Of a DNA stretch of 64,000 nucleotides, positions 8,844 to 17,523 are shown one piece after another. The notes below the pieces were generated by a model. That model ran no database searches and was not told where the DNA came from. It worked only from the letters and a program-made list of their open reading frames with translations. The stretch lies in contig CAWHIL010000006.1 in NCBI GenBank assembly GCA_963829505.1, positions 1 through 64,000 on the forward strand. The letters are read 5' to 3'. The translations under genes were made by a program, and so were the position numbers. Position 1 is the first letter of the stretch. Each line of letters starts with the position of its first letter. The stretch comes from Roseiarcus sp963829505 (GTDB lineage Bacteria; Pseudomonadota; Alphaproteobacteria; Rhizobiales; Beijerinckiaceae).

Positions 8844-9476
8844 TTACTTGGAGCGCGCGTTGGCCTGCGCGGAAAGCGCCCGAATCGCCCCGAGCGCCCC
8901 GCTCAGTGTCTTTTTCGCGATCCCAACGTCCGCAGCCGGATTGGCGAACTTGAGCCACGCGCCTAATTGCGCATCGCTGGGTCGCTCGCCCTCCGCGGCC
9001 GCGTTCTCCGGCCATTGTTTCTCCCGCCAGTCGAGCAATTCGGCGAGTTCAATGATGCGATACCGTCGCCACGTGGCAAACTTGCTTGGGCTAAATTGCC
9101 CGTTGAGGCGGTAGCGGCCGCGATTTTTGACGGGCGATGGCACGTCTTTTCGCGCCTCGGCCAATGCCGCGCGGAACCCTTTGATGATGATGGCGTCCGG
9201 CGCGGCGAGGTGAATGCGGACAAGGAGGGCGGGTTGCTCCAGCGCAAGAAGTTCGCGGGACGCCTCGGCGCGGTCGATTGCTTCAACAGGCGGCGGCGGG
9301 ATGTATGAGGGAAAATAGTCATCGATGTCCAGGATGACGGCGCGCCATTCCTCGCGTCCACTCCAAGAAAACCCGTTCACGCGCTCCAATTCTTTAATCC
9401 ATCCGCCGAGGTCTAGGGGGTATCCATATTTCTTTTGGGCAAACCACTCGGGGCAAGGCCTTCCGGTCGCACTCAC
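8844..9476 (-). CDS. DUF6387-like protein overlapping integrase stop
   Basis: Starting at the GTG at 9476, which overlaps the integrase stop (GTGA), the protein is about 210 residues. It starts with a CPEWFAQKKYGYPLDL segment and has a middle part LLVRIHLAAPDAIIIKGFRA followed by a WRRYRIIELAELLDW segment. This order (PxWF...Y near the start, then hydrophobic strand, then WxRYRIxxxxxLLxW) resembles the DUF6387 family, whose genes often sit next to phage integrases. Function unknown. The four-base overlap suggests translation coupled to the integrase. Alternative in-frame starts upstream would overlap the integrase further. Confidence 0.5.
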   Translation of the reverse strand: MSATGRPCPEWFAQKKYGYPLDLGGWIKELERVNGFSWSGREEWRAVILDIDDYFPSYIPPPPVEAIDRAEASRELLALEQPALLVRIHLAAPDAIIIKGFRAALAEARKDVPSPVKNRGRYRLNGQFSPSKFATWRRYRIIELAELLDWREKQWPENAAAEGERPSDAQLGAWLKFANPAADVGIAKKTLSGALGAIRALSAQANARSK

Positions 9477-10700
9477 CGCCCGCCTCGCAATGGGACGACG
9501 TTCGACACGCGCCCATCCGCTAGACCCTCGACATGTGCGGCCCACAAGGCGAGCGCTTGTCGCTTCTCATTGGCGTAGCTCGCCCGATTGTAGACGCCGG
9601 CGACGCCTGCCTTGTGGCCGCTGACGTGGTTTAGGACGGCTTCGATCACGTGCGGCTGAACGCCGAGGTCTGCCATGCGCGTCGCGACCGTGCGGCGGAT
9701 ATCGTGCAAGCGCCACGGCATTGTCGAAGCCTGATTGCGGCCGGCGCGAATTATCTCCGCAACGCGCCTGTCGAGAGCGGACTTCGCGTTGCTCCATCCT
9801 TGGAACGCCCCGTCGCTCGATCCGAACACCAGGTCGCGCCATCTCTCGGCGCTTAAGGCCGCTTAGGATCGCCAGCGCAGCCCCTGACAGCGGTACGTCA
9901 TGCGCAAGGCCGTTCTTAGTGCGCTCCGCCCCAATACGCCAAACAGCGCTCCCCATGTCGATTTCTGACCAGAGCATTCCGCCGACCTCTTCGCGTCGCT
10001 GGCCGGTCAGGATCAAAAGGCGCACGATCGCGGCGTAGTCCCCCTCCCCCGCCTCTTTCCAAATCGCGGCCAATTCGTCGTCGCCAAGCACGCGATCGCG
10101 CGAGACTTCTTCGGTCGCCTTGTTCGTCCCAAGGACTGGAGTCGCGTCAACCAATCCCTCTCCTATCGCCCAAGAGAAAAACGCGGAGAGGGCGGCTCGC
10201 GCGCGGTTCGACGCGAAAGGCCCACTGTCCTTTGCGATCCTGCGGAGTTGCACGGCCACCTCGCTGCGCGTGACGTTACGAAGCGGAACCTCCGCAAGCG
10301 GCGACCAGTGCTTCTTTAGATGCCGCTCAACCTCTTCGAAACTGCGAGGCTTAAGCCGTTTCGCGGCGCGCTCATCTAGGTAGCGGCTAACCATCGCGCC
10401 AAGCGTCACGGAGGCTTGCGCCCGCCGCTCAGACTTTTCCGTCTGCGGATCGCCGCCAAGTTGCACCTTTGACAGTATGTCCTTCGCACGATCGCGTGCA
10501 GCCGCGGCGTCGAGGTTTTCGGCAGTGCCTAGCGTGACCCTGCGTTGCTTCGTTCCGATGCGGTATTGCGCGACCCACGTCCGTTTGCCGCCGTCGCGCA
10601 GCCGCAGCCCAAACCCGCGCAGCGCATCATCGAAGAAGATCTTGTCGGCTGTTCCGGGAGGAAGCCTGAGCCGTTGGACGGCCGCCGCCGTGAGCTTCAT
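9473..10700 (-). CDS. Tyrosine integrase (P4/DUF4102 type), one frameshift
   Basis: Site-specific recombinase of the element. The N-terminal DUF4102-type arm-binding domain (FFDDALRGFGLRLRDGGKRT) is followed by a core-binding domain and the catalytic domain with R235 (LTGQRREEVGGMLW), K262, HDIRR, and LNHVSGH ending in the nucleophile tyrosine of GVYNRASY. The last part is in the next frame (from about 9829): one extra base near 9840-9852 separates LKRRE from WRDLVFGSSDG. Total length is one base over a multiple of three. The start ATG at 10700 was chosen by alignment with the usual MKLT beginning. It reads away from the adjacent tRNA-Arg scar, as expected of an integrase beside its attachment site. 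Confidence 0.85.
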
Positions 10701-10865
10701 AGGAGACCCTTTCGCCGCTCTGGGAAGCACATGGGAAGCAGTTGGGAAGCACGCTCCCGACGCATTATGACTCCCCTTGGGCGCAAATATCTGAGGTTAC
10801 CAACGCAATGTCAATGACTTTGACGCTTCCCAAGCGCTTATGAGCACTCATGAAGGCCTAAAATT

Positions 10866-10915
10866 TCAGACTACGAATTTGGGGGTCAGGAGTTCGAATC
10901 TCTTCGGGCGCGCCA
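10866..10915 (+). other. Attachment-site scar: 3' part of tRNA-Arg(ACG)
   Basis: The sequence matches the anticodon-arm-to-CCA part of an alphaproteobacterial tRNA-Arg(ACG): anticodon loop CTACGAA (10871-10877), variable loop, T arm with AGTTCGAATCTCT (10891-10903) and acceptor strand CGGGCGCGCCA ending at 10915. The 5' half of the tRNA is absent; the DNA to its left is unrelated. This is the expected result of integration into the 3' end of the tRNA gene. Not a functional tRNA here. Confidence 0.8.
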
Positions 10916-10947
10916 GCAATTTCAAAAGCTTACCTCGCACTCGTCGT

Positions 10948-11745
10948 TCAAGCGTCAGACCGGCCGAGGCCCGCGAGCGCCGCGAGCAGTTCTTCCGGCC
11001 GTTCGGCCGGCAGCATGTGTCCGGCCCCGGGCAGGACGACGACGCGCGCTCCCGCGATCGCCTTGCCCAAGACCTCGCCGGACGCGCGGGGCGTCATGAG
11101 GTCGCGCTCGCCGAGCACGAGCAGGGTCGGCGCCCTGACCTTGGCCGCCGCGGCCATCCCGTTCGCATAGGCGTTGCAGGCGGCGAGGTCGACGCCAAGC
11201 GCGCCTGGCGGCGCGTTCCTGAGAAGACGCTGGACGCCGCCCAGCATCCACAAGCCCGGCGTCTCGGCGCCGCCGAGCGCAGCCTCCGGGCCGAGCCCCC
11301 AGAGCGAGACCATGGCGACGGCGTCGGGATGGTTGGCGGCGGCGGCCGCGAGCAGGCTCGGATGCACAGGCATTTTCGCCGCAGTCCCGATCAAGCCGAG
11401 ACCCGCGACCACATCGGGCGCCCGCGCCGCCGCCTCGAGCGCGGCGAGCGAACCCATCGAGTGTCCAATGATGAGCGCCTTCCCGCTGAGGCCGCGGACC
11501 AGCGCCAGCGTCCACTCGGCGACCGCCTCGATCGTCGGCAAGGGAGGACCCGCCGAGCGCCCATGCCCCGGAAGGTCGACGGCTGCAACGTTGTGGCCGT
11601 GGTGGGCGAAGGCGCGCGCCTGAAGCGCCCAGACGCTGTGGTCCATCCCCGCTCCGTGCAGGAAGACCGCAAGCGGAGCAGCCGCGGAGTGCGGGCGGCC
11701 GCCGGTCGCGACAAAAACGCTCCGGCCGTCGACGTCAACCTGCAT
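10948..11745 (-). CDS. Alpha/beta-fold hydrolase
   Basis: A 265-residue hydrolase with the oxyanion-region HGAG at 30-33, nucleophile elbow GHSMG with S96, an acidic residue in LVLGERDLMTP and the catalytic histidine in GAGHMLPAERPEEL. No signal peptide. The start overlaps the end of the upstream sulfhydrylase gene by 11 bases, so the two form an operon; MetX-type acyltransferases share this fold, but the present protein is too short and is a general esterase/lactonase-like member. Substrate unknown. Confidence 0.8.
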   Translation of the reverse strand: MQVDVDGRSVFVATGGRPHSAAAPLAVFLHGAGMDHSVWALQARAFAHHGHNVAAVDLPGHGRSAGPPLPTIEAVAEWTLALVRGLSGKALIIGHSMGSLAALEAAARAPDVVAGLGLIGTAAKMPVHPSLLAAAAANHPDAVAMVSLWGLGPEAALGGAETPGLWMLGGVQRLLRNAPPGALGVDLAACNAYANGMAAAAKVRAPTLLVLGERDLMTPRASGEVLGKAIAGARVVVLPGAGHMLPAERPEELLAALAGLGRSDA

Positions 11746-13051
11746 GGCGCTCTGTCCGCCGGTGTTGCGAGCGTCGGAGCGCCTGATCCAGGTCGGCCAC
11801 GATGTCGGAAGCGTCCTCGAGGCCGATCGACAGGCGGATCAGGTCCTCGCCGAGGCCCGACGCCGCGAGCGCCTCGGCGTCGAGTTGGGCGTGCGTGGTG
11901 GAGGCCGGGTGGATGACGAGCGTCTTGGCGTCGCCGACATTGGCGAGGTGGCTCGCGAGCCTCAGGCTCTCGATGAAGGTCGTCGCGGCCTCCCGCCCGC
12001 CGCGGATGCCAAACGTCACGATCGATCCGGCCCCGCGCGGCAATCGCCGCGTGGCGAGCTCTGCGTCGGGGTGATGGGCGAGCGAGGGGTGAAGAACCCA
12101 AGCGACCGCTTCATTGCCCTTGAGGGCGGCGACGACGACGAGAGCATTGGCGACGTGCCGGTCCATCCGCGGCCCGAGCGTCTCGACGCCCGTCAGGATC
12201 GTGGCGGCGCTCGAGGCCGGCAGCGCCGCGCCGAAATCGCGCAGGCCCTCGGCGCGAGCGCGCATGATGAAGGCGGCCGGCCCGAAATCGTCGGCGAAGT
12301 CGAGGCCGTGATAGCCTTCGTAAGGGTCGATGAGGGTCTTGTGCCGTCCGGATGCGCGCCAGTCAAACCGCCCGGCGTCGATCAGGGCGCCGCCCAGGAC
12401 CCGCCCGTGGCCGCCGATCCACTTGGTCAGCGAATGCATGACGATGTCGGCGCCGTGGTCGATCGGACGGCAGAGGTAGGGCGTGAGGAAGGTGTTGTCG
12501 ACAAGGAGCGGAACGCCGGCCGCATGCGCGACGCCGGCGACCGCCTCGATGTCGAGCACTTCGAGGTTCGGATTGCCGATCGTCTCGGCGAGCACAAGCC
12601 GGGTCTCGGGCCGGATCGCCGCGGCGAAGGCGGCGTGGTCGCGCGGCGCGACGAAGGTCGTGGTCACGCCGAAGCGCGGCAACGTCCGGGCGAGGAGGTT
12701 GACGGTTCCCCCATAGAGGGCGGACGACGCGACGATATGGTCGCCTGCGCCGGCGAGCGTGGCGATGGCGAGGTGCAGCGCCGCCATTCCGCTTGCCGTC
12801 GCGACAGCCCCTACCCCGCCCTCGAGCGCCGCAAGCCGCTCCTCGAGCACGGCGACGGTCGGGTTCGAGATGCGGCTATAGATGTGACCGGGGCGCTCGA
12901 GATTGAACAAAGCCGCGGCGTGCGCGGCGTCCCGGAAGACGTAGGACGTCGTTTCGTAGATCGGAACCGCGCGGGCGCCGTTGGTCGGATCGGGTCGCTG
13001 CCCCGCGTGAAGGGCGAGGGTGTCGAAGGCCGGAGGTTTCGGAACCGCCAT
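11735..13051 (-). CDS. O-acetylhomoserine sulfhydrylase family (MetY-like), PLP enzyme
   Basis: A 438-residue Cys/Met-metabolism PLP enzyme. The N-terminus FDTLALHAGQRPDPTNGARA and the substrate-site YSRISNP are typical, and the Schiff-base lysine is K210 in HSLTKWIGGHG. The long insert (YHGLDFADDFG) and C-terminal VGDAKTLVIHPASTTHAQL are characteristic of O-acetylhomoserine aminocarboxypropyltransferases rather than cystathionine enzymes. It would make homocysteine (with sulfide) or methionine (with methanethiol) from O-acetylhomoserine. The ATG at 13051 gives the family's usual beginning; the longer reading to 13150 is unsupported. I looked upstream for a SAM-II riboswitch and saw none. Confidence 0.9.
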   Translation of the reverse strand: MAVPKPPAFDTLALHAGQRPDPTNGARAVPIYETTSYVFRDAAHAAALFNLERPGHIYSRISNPTVAVLEERLAALEGGVGAVATASGMAALHLAIATLAGAGDHIVASSALYGGTVNLLARTLPRFGVTTTFVAPRDHAAFAAAIRPETRLVLAETIGNPNLEVLDIEAVAGVAHAAGVPLLVDNTFLTPYLCRPIDHGADIVMHSLTKWIGGHGRVLGGALIDAGRFDWRASGRHKTLIDPYEGYHGLDFADDFGPAAFIMRARAEGLRDFGAALPASSAATILTGVETLGPRMDRHVANALVVVAALKGNEAVAWVLHPSLAHHPDAELATRRLPRGAGSIVTFGIRGGREAATTFIESLRLASHLANVGDAKTLVIHPASTTHAQLDAEALAASGLGEDLIRLSIGLEDASDIVADLDQALRRSQHRRTERHAG

Positions 13052-13230
13052 GTCGGGACTCGATGCGGGGGATGCTCGCCGCGAACCTATCATGTCGCGT
13101 CCCGTCCCGCCCTCCGCGAGGCGCCGATCGTCGTAACACCCTGGCGCCAAGCCTTGCGAAACGCGAGCAACGCCGGCGCGCCCGCCGGGAGGCGGCGAAC
13201 CCTGCCGTGGCCCGGAACAAACACGGGTTT

Positions 13231-13255
13231 GGAACGAGTAGCCCTTTGGCGGGTT
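13231..13255 (+). promoter_or_regulatory. Possible EcfG-type promoter
   Basis: GGAAC at 13231-13235 and GTT at 13253-13255 are 17 bases apart, within the EcfG consensus spacing, though the base before GTT is G rather than the preferred C. It lies about 40 bases before the glycosyltransferase start and on the same strand. Confidence 0.4.
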
Positions 13256-13296
13256 CCTTGGCTCGGGTGCTTGCCCGCAAGCTTTACGGAGTTGTC

Positions 13297-14391
13297 ATGA
13301 AGATCGCCCAGATTGCGCCACTGGCGGAAAGCGTCCCGCCCCGCCTCTACGGGGGCACCGAACGCATCGTCTCCTACCTGACGGAGGAGCTCGTTCGCAT
13401 GGGGCATGACGTAACGCTGTTCGCCAGCGGCGATTCGGCCACTTCAGCGCGGCTCTGCTCGTTTTGCGACGTCGCCCTGCGGCTCGACCCAAAGGTCAAG
13501 GACCCTCTGCCCGACCACATGATCATGCTCGACGCGGTGCGCGAGATGGCGAACGAGTTTGACGTCATTCACTTCCACGTCGACGTCCTTCACTATCCGC
13601 TCATCCGGGATTTCGTCGATCGCACCGTGACCACGCTGCATGGCCGGGTCGATATGCCGGAGTCGCGACGCCTCTACTCAGTGTTCTCCGGCGCGCCGCT
13701 CGTCTCGATTTCGCACGACCAGCGCAAGCCCATGCCCCCGGTGAACTGGGCGGGCATGGTCTACCACGGGCTGCCGCGCGACCTGTTGCCGTTCAACCCC
13801 AACCCGCGCGGACGATATCTGGCGTTCCTCGGCCGGATCTCGCCGGAGAAGCGGCCCGATCGCGCCATCGAGATCGCCGCCCGGATCGGCGCGCCGCTCA
13901 AGATCGCCGCCAAGATCGACCGCGCCGACAAGACCTATTGGGAAGAGCGCATCAAGCCGATGGTCGAGCAAAATCCCAATGTCGAGTTCATCGGCGAGAT
14001 CGCCGAGCGGGAAAAGGCGCAGTTCCTGGGGAATGCGTCGGCGCTCCTGTTCCCGATCGACTGGCCCGAGCCGTTCGGGATGGTCATGATCGAGGCGATG
14101 GCCTGCGGCACGCCGGTGATCGCCTTCCGCTGCGGCTCGACGACCGAAGTCGTCGACGACGGGATCTCCGGCTTCCTCGTCGACAGCGTCGAGGAGGCGG
14201 CTGACGCGGCCCGCGGCGTCGAGATCCTCAACCGGCGCGCGATCCGGGCATGTTTCGAGCGCCGGTTCACCGCCGAGCGGATGGCCCGCGACTATGTGTC
14301 GATCTACAAGTCGCTGCCTGGCGTGCGCGCCAAGACCCGGGCGCCGGCGTTCGAGGCGCTCGGCCGGCCTTCGCTCGGGCGGGCGATCTGA
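13297..14391 (+). CDS. Family 4 glycosyltransferase
   Basis: A 364-residue GT-B enzyme starting MKIAQIAPLAESVPP with the N-terminal glycine-rich loop PRLYGGTERIVSYL typical of GT4. The C-terminal donor domain has FLGRISPEKRPDRAI and the E-x7-E motif EPFGMVMIEAMACGTPVIAF. The ATG at 13297 is preceded by GGAG; longer readings run into unlikely sequence. It converges on the debranching-type glucosidase gene, with only four bases between their stops. This pairing with an amylo-alpha-1,6-glucosidase suggests a role in glucan or trehalose/glycoside metabolism, possibly under stress control through the upstream promoter. Confidence 0.88.
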   Translation: MKIAQIAPLAESVPPRLYGGTERIVSYLTEELVRMGHDVTLFASGDSATSARLCSFCDVALRLDPKVKDPLPDHMIMLDAVREMANEFDVIHFHVDVLHYPLIRDFVDRTVTTLHGRVDMPESRRLYSVFSGAPLVSISHDQRKPMPPVNWAGMVYHGLPRDLLPFNPNPRGRYLAFLGRISPEKRPDRAIEIAARIGAPLKIAAKIDRADKTYWEERIKPMVEQNPNVEFIGEIAEREKAQFLGNASALLFPIDWPEPFGMVMIEAMACGTPVIAFRCGSTTEVVDDGISGFLVDSVEEAADAARGVEILNRRAIRACFERRFTAERMARDYVSIYKSLPGVRAKTRAPAFEALGRPSLGRAI

Positions 14392-14395
14392 GCCG

Positions 14396-16603
14396 TCAGT
14401 TCGACACGACCACGCTGACCGCGCCCCGCCGGTCGATGAGGTCCACCACGAACTGCCGTCCGGATCGTCTGACGGCGACCTCGGCGGCCGCGCCTCCGAG
14501 GCGAAGACCTTTCAGCACGACCGTGTCGAGAAACGCGGGCAAAACCGGCTCCGAAAACGTGATCCTCGGCGCCGCCGGGTCGAAGGCGAGCCCGAGACAC
14601 GACTGGATGAGCGAAAGCGGCGCGGCGGCGGCCCACGCCTGCGGCGCGCAGGCGACGGGATAGAAGGTTGGACCCCGCCCCTTCTTGCGCGGGAATCCGC
14701 AGAGGAGTTCCGGCAGGCGCCTGAGGTCGAGATAGGTCGAGGCGCTGTACAGGCCCTCGAAGACCTTGGCGGCCTCGCGGCGATAGCCGTAGCGGGCGAA
14801 GCCGGCGGCGATCAGCGCGTTGTCGTGCGGCCAGACCGATCCGTTGTGGTAGCTCATCGGATTGTAGCGCGCTTCGGTCGAGGCGACCGTGCGCACCCCC
14901 CAGCCGCAGAAGCTCGAACTCGCCATCAGCGTCGCGACGACCGCGCCCGCCCGCTCGGGCGACGCGATGCCGGAAAAGAGCGCATGCCCGGCGTTGGACG
15001 CCCTCACCCGGCAAGGCCGCTTGTCGCCGTCGAGCGCCAGAATGTACGTGCCGAGCGCCTCGTCGAAGAAATGCCGGTCAAAGAGGTCCCGGATGGCCTC
15101 GGCCTTGCCGTCGAAGCCGCGGGCCTCTTCCTCGAGCGACAGGCGCCGCGCAATGCCGGCGGCCGCCCGCCAGGCGCCGTAGACGTAGCCCTGCACCTCG
15201 ACGAGCGCGATCGGCCCTCTCGCCAGCGACCCGTCCTGATGGAAGACGGCGTCGCGGCTGTCCTTCCAGCCCTGGTTGGCGAGGCCCTGCGGCGTCCGCG
15301 AGGCATATTCGACGAATCCGTCGCCATCGCGATCGCCGTAGCGTTCGATCCATTCGAGCGCGGCCTTGACGTTCGGCCATATCTCGCTGACGGCGGCGAG
15401 ATCGCCGGTGCGGTCGAGATAGGCGCCGGCCAGCATGACGAACAGCGGCGTCGCGTCGATGCTGCCGTAGTAGCGGCGGAAGGGGACCTCGCCGAGATCG
15501 GCCATCTCGCCGTGCCGCGCCTCGTGCAGGATCTTGCCGGGCTCGGCGTCCGCCTCGTCGTTGACTTCCTGCGCCTGGGTCGCCGCGAGGCGCCGCAGCA
15601 CGCCGCGCGCCACCGACGGGTCGAGCCACAGCATCTCGAGCGCCGTAATGATCGCGTCCCGTCCGAACACGGTGCTGAACCAGGGAATGCCCGCATAAGG
15701 GTAAGGCCCCTCGGGAAGCTGGGTGATGAGCATGTAGAGGTCGGCGATGCTGCGCCGCGCGCCCTCGTTGAAGATCTCGTTCGACGTCTCGATCGAGGCG
15801 GCGCGGGCGGACGAGGCGCGAAGCTCCCGTCGCGCGTCCCGCAGCGAGACGAAATACGCCCGCAGCGGCGGACTGGCCGCCGCCCCCTGGCGGCAATCGA
15901 TCTCCATGAAAATCGACAGCGACTGGTGGGCGGCGAGATCGACGACGTAGGAAGCGCGACTGCCGCTCAGCGTCGCCGGCGTCGGGTCGAAACGGATCGA
16001 GGTCGTTCTGAGGCGCCCGTCGAGACCCTTGTAGCTCAGGAATACGCCGGCATCCCCCACCTTCGGTTCGTCGAGATCGCCGCGGCGCGCCCGGCGAAAG
16101 CCACGCACCTCGAACAGGTCGGCGAAATCGGCGGCGAAATCGAGCACGAGTTCGATGCGGCGCGAACGCTCGTCGAAATTGCGCACGTTGAGGCGCTCGA
16201 AAGCCGCCGTCTTCCACAGGAAGCGCGAGCGGCGCAGGTGAATGAGATCGTGGGCGAGATCGAGCCTGCCGTCGCCGTCGTAGAGGTCGGGATTGGTCAG
16301 GTCGCAGGTCAGCGTCGCATTGTCGTCGCGCAGGCTCGAACTCAGGAGCAGCGGCGCCTTGCGCGCGATCGTCAGGCAGAACCGGGAGAGGTGGCGGGTG
16401 TCCTTGTAGTAGAGCCCCTGGGCGCCCGTCGCCGCGCCCACGTCTCCCATGCTGTCGAACACGGCGAAGCAGTCGCCGCTCTTGAGGACGAGGGGACGGA
16501 GGTCCTGAAGGGATTCCGCGGCGCCGATGGCGAAGGGCTCACCCTGGCTCGCGGCGGCCTCCGCGTCGTCAATCGCGTCGAAACGTTCCTTGATCTCTTG
16601 CAT
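14396..16603 (-). CDS. Amylo-alpha-1,6-glucosidase (glycogen-debranching type)
   Basis: A 735-residue cytosolic enzyme. The N-terminal domain (GDE_N_bis type) contains LKSGDCFAVFDSMGDV and GLYYKDTRHLSRF; the C-terminal alpha/alpha-barrel has GIPWFSTVFGRDAIITALEM, the usual catalytic-barrel marker with the acidic residue in GRD, and later NGSVWPHDNALIAAG. These are hallmarks of the bacterial amylo-alpha-1,6-glucosidase family, which are common beside GT4 glycosyltransferases in alphaproteobacteria. It is expected to hydrolyse alpha-1,6 branches or act on related glucosides; the exact substrate is not settled for this subgroup. Confidence 0.9.
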   Translation of the reverse strand: MQEIKERFDAIDDAEAAASQGEPFAIGAAESLQDLRPLVLKSGDCFAVFDSMGDVGAATGAQGLYYKDTRHLSRFCLTIARKAPLLLSSSLRDDNATLTCDLTNPDLYDGDGRLDLAHDLIHLRRSRFLWKTAAFERLNVRNFDERSRRIELVLDFAADFADLFEVRGFRRARRGDLDEPKVGDAGVFLSYKGLDGRLRTTSIRFDPTPATLSGSRASYVVDLAAHQSLSIFMEIDCRQGAAASPPLRAYFVSLRDARRELRASSARAASIETSNEIFNEGARRSIADLYMLITQLPEGPYPYAGIPWFSTVFGRDAIITALEMLWLDPSVARGVLRRLAATQAQEVNDEADAEPGKILHEARHGEMADLGEVPFRRYYGSIDATPLFVMLAGAYLDRTGDLAAVSEIWPNVKAALEWIERYGDRDGDGFVEYASRTPQGLANQGWKDSRDAVFHQDGSLARGPIALVEVQGYVYGAWRAAAGIARRLSLEEEARGFDGKAEAIRDLFDRHFFDEALGTYILALDGDKRPCRVRASNAGHALFSGIASPERAGAVVATLMASSSFCGWGVRTVASTEARYNPMSYHNGSVWPHDNALIAAGFARYGYRREAAKVFEGLYSASTYLDLRRLPELLCGFPRKKGRGPTFYPVACAPQAWAAAAPLSLIQSCLGLAFDPAAPRITFSEPVLPAFLDTVVLKGLRLGGAAAEVAVRRSGRQFVVDLIDRRGAVSVVVSN

Positions 16604-16809
16604 GGACCCCCCGAATCGGCGGGTCGCCCGTCAAGCGCCCGAGAGACTCATTGGGTGCGCCAGCATAGCCTCGACCTTGGCCCCAGCCGGGCCGAAAGCG
16701 ATCAAAACCGCGACTTGATCGTGGCGAAGCCGCCTCGACGGCTGGAGACCCAACCGCCGTCCCGTCCGACCCGACGGAACGGCGGAAGCTTTGACGACTT
16801 CGGCCTTGC

Positions 16810-17370
16810 CTATTGCGCTGCGGCCTTCTTGCCGATCCGGCTCTTCGAGGCGCGGTCGCCGGCTGCGACGGCGTCGGCCTCGCACATGTAGGCTCCCTGC
16901 TTGGTCGTGCCGTAGCTGCGTGTGCCGGGGTAGTGGTAGATGTGCGACTTCGAGTTGAGCCAGACGACGGTGTCGCCCGGGCACCGCGCCTTGGCTTCGG
17001 CCTCGGTGGTGAACTCTCCGGCGCCGGTCGGCTTCGCCATCGGCTTCATCGGCGCGGGGGCGGCCGCGGGCGCGGGCTTCGGCAAGGCGGCCTGGGCGGG
17101 GGCCGGCGCAGGCGCGGGCGCGGCGGCGGGAGCGGCGGCCGGCGCCGCCGCCGGGGCGGCCGTCGTCGCGGACGCGTGGCGGACGCGGCAGTCCTTCAGG
17201 AACTCCTGCCAGCTCTGCCCCTGCGTGGTGTTGGCGGTTTTCGCGGCCTGCCACTCCGAGCCGCATTCCTTCATCACGCTTTCGGCCCGGGCCTCCCCAG
17301 CGGCTGCAAGCCCCATCGCCGCCGCCGCCAGGAAGGCGGTCGCGGCGAGCCTGAACGATTGGATTCTCAT
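16810..17370 (-). CDS. Secreted protein with PsiF-like and Ala/Pro-rich parts
   Basis: About 186 residues. A Sec signal peptide (residues 1-30, ending GEARAES) leads into MKECGSEWQAAKTANTTQ and EFLKDCRVRH, a cysteine pair pattern like PsiF repeats. A long Ala/Pro linker follows, and a C-terminal domain GDTVVWLNSKSHIYHYPG with a second cysteine pair region (ARCPGDT, YMCEADA). Proteins of this build are frequent in Rhizobiales and probably periplasmic; function unknown. The ATG at 17370 (MRIQSFRL) is preferred to 17376. Confidence 0.75.
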   Translation of the reverse strand: MRIQSFRLAATAFLAAAAMGLAAAGEARAESVMKECGSEWQAAKTANTTQGQSWQEFLKDCRVRHASATTAAPAAAPAAAPAAAPAPAPAPAQAALPKPAPAAAPAPMKPMAKPTGAGEFTTEAEAKARCPGDTVVWLNSKSHIYHYPGTRSYGTTKQGAYMCEADAVAAGDRASKSRIGKKAAAQ

Positions 17371-17523
17371 GTCCACTCCCTCTCATCTCCGGCCGCCTTG
17401 CGAGGCTTCGGCCGGAGGCTTAGGCCAAGCGCGTCGCGCGGGACCTCGCCCAACGCCGCTGTCGGCCGCCAATCGGCTTCAATACGGCATGATTATGCAG
17501 TAGCTCCAAAATGGGCCGCCGGG

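Larger units (their letters stand above)
1..10915. mobile_element. Integrated element / genomic island, left end outside window
   Basis: The right boundary is set by an orphan 3' part of tRNA-Arg(ACG) at 10866-10915 with a tyrosine integrase starting 166 bp inside it. Primase-helicase, AlpA-type regulator, HGGxSTG protein and iteron-like repeats follow. Elements of this type usually recreate a full tRNA at their other end; no complete tRNA-Arg or second copy of the core is visible between 1 and 10800, so the left end is either outside the window or lost. The certain part is about 4730-10915; the decayed kinase and stress cassette to its left may be an older part of the same island or a separate accessory segment. 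Boundary on the left is inference. Confidence 0.5.

Noticed and set aside
10840..10915. Complete tRNA-Arg gene
   Set aside because: The 5' acceptor and D arm are missing; only the 3' part is present.
13052..13296. SAM-II riboswitch upstream of the MetY gene
   Set aside because: No GCTAAA-type core or pairing typical of SAM-II found on the minus strand.
14294..16891. Long plus-strand frame (865 codons)
   Set aside because: Antisense of the amylo-1,6-glucosidase gene, which has clear conserved motifs.
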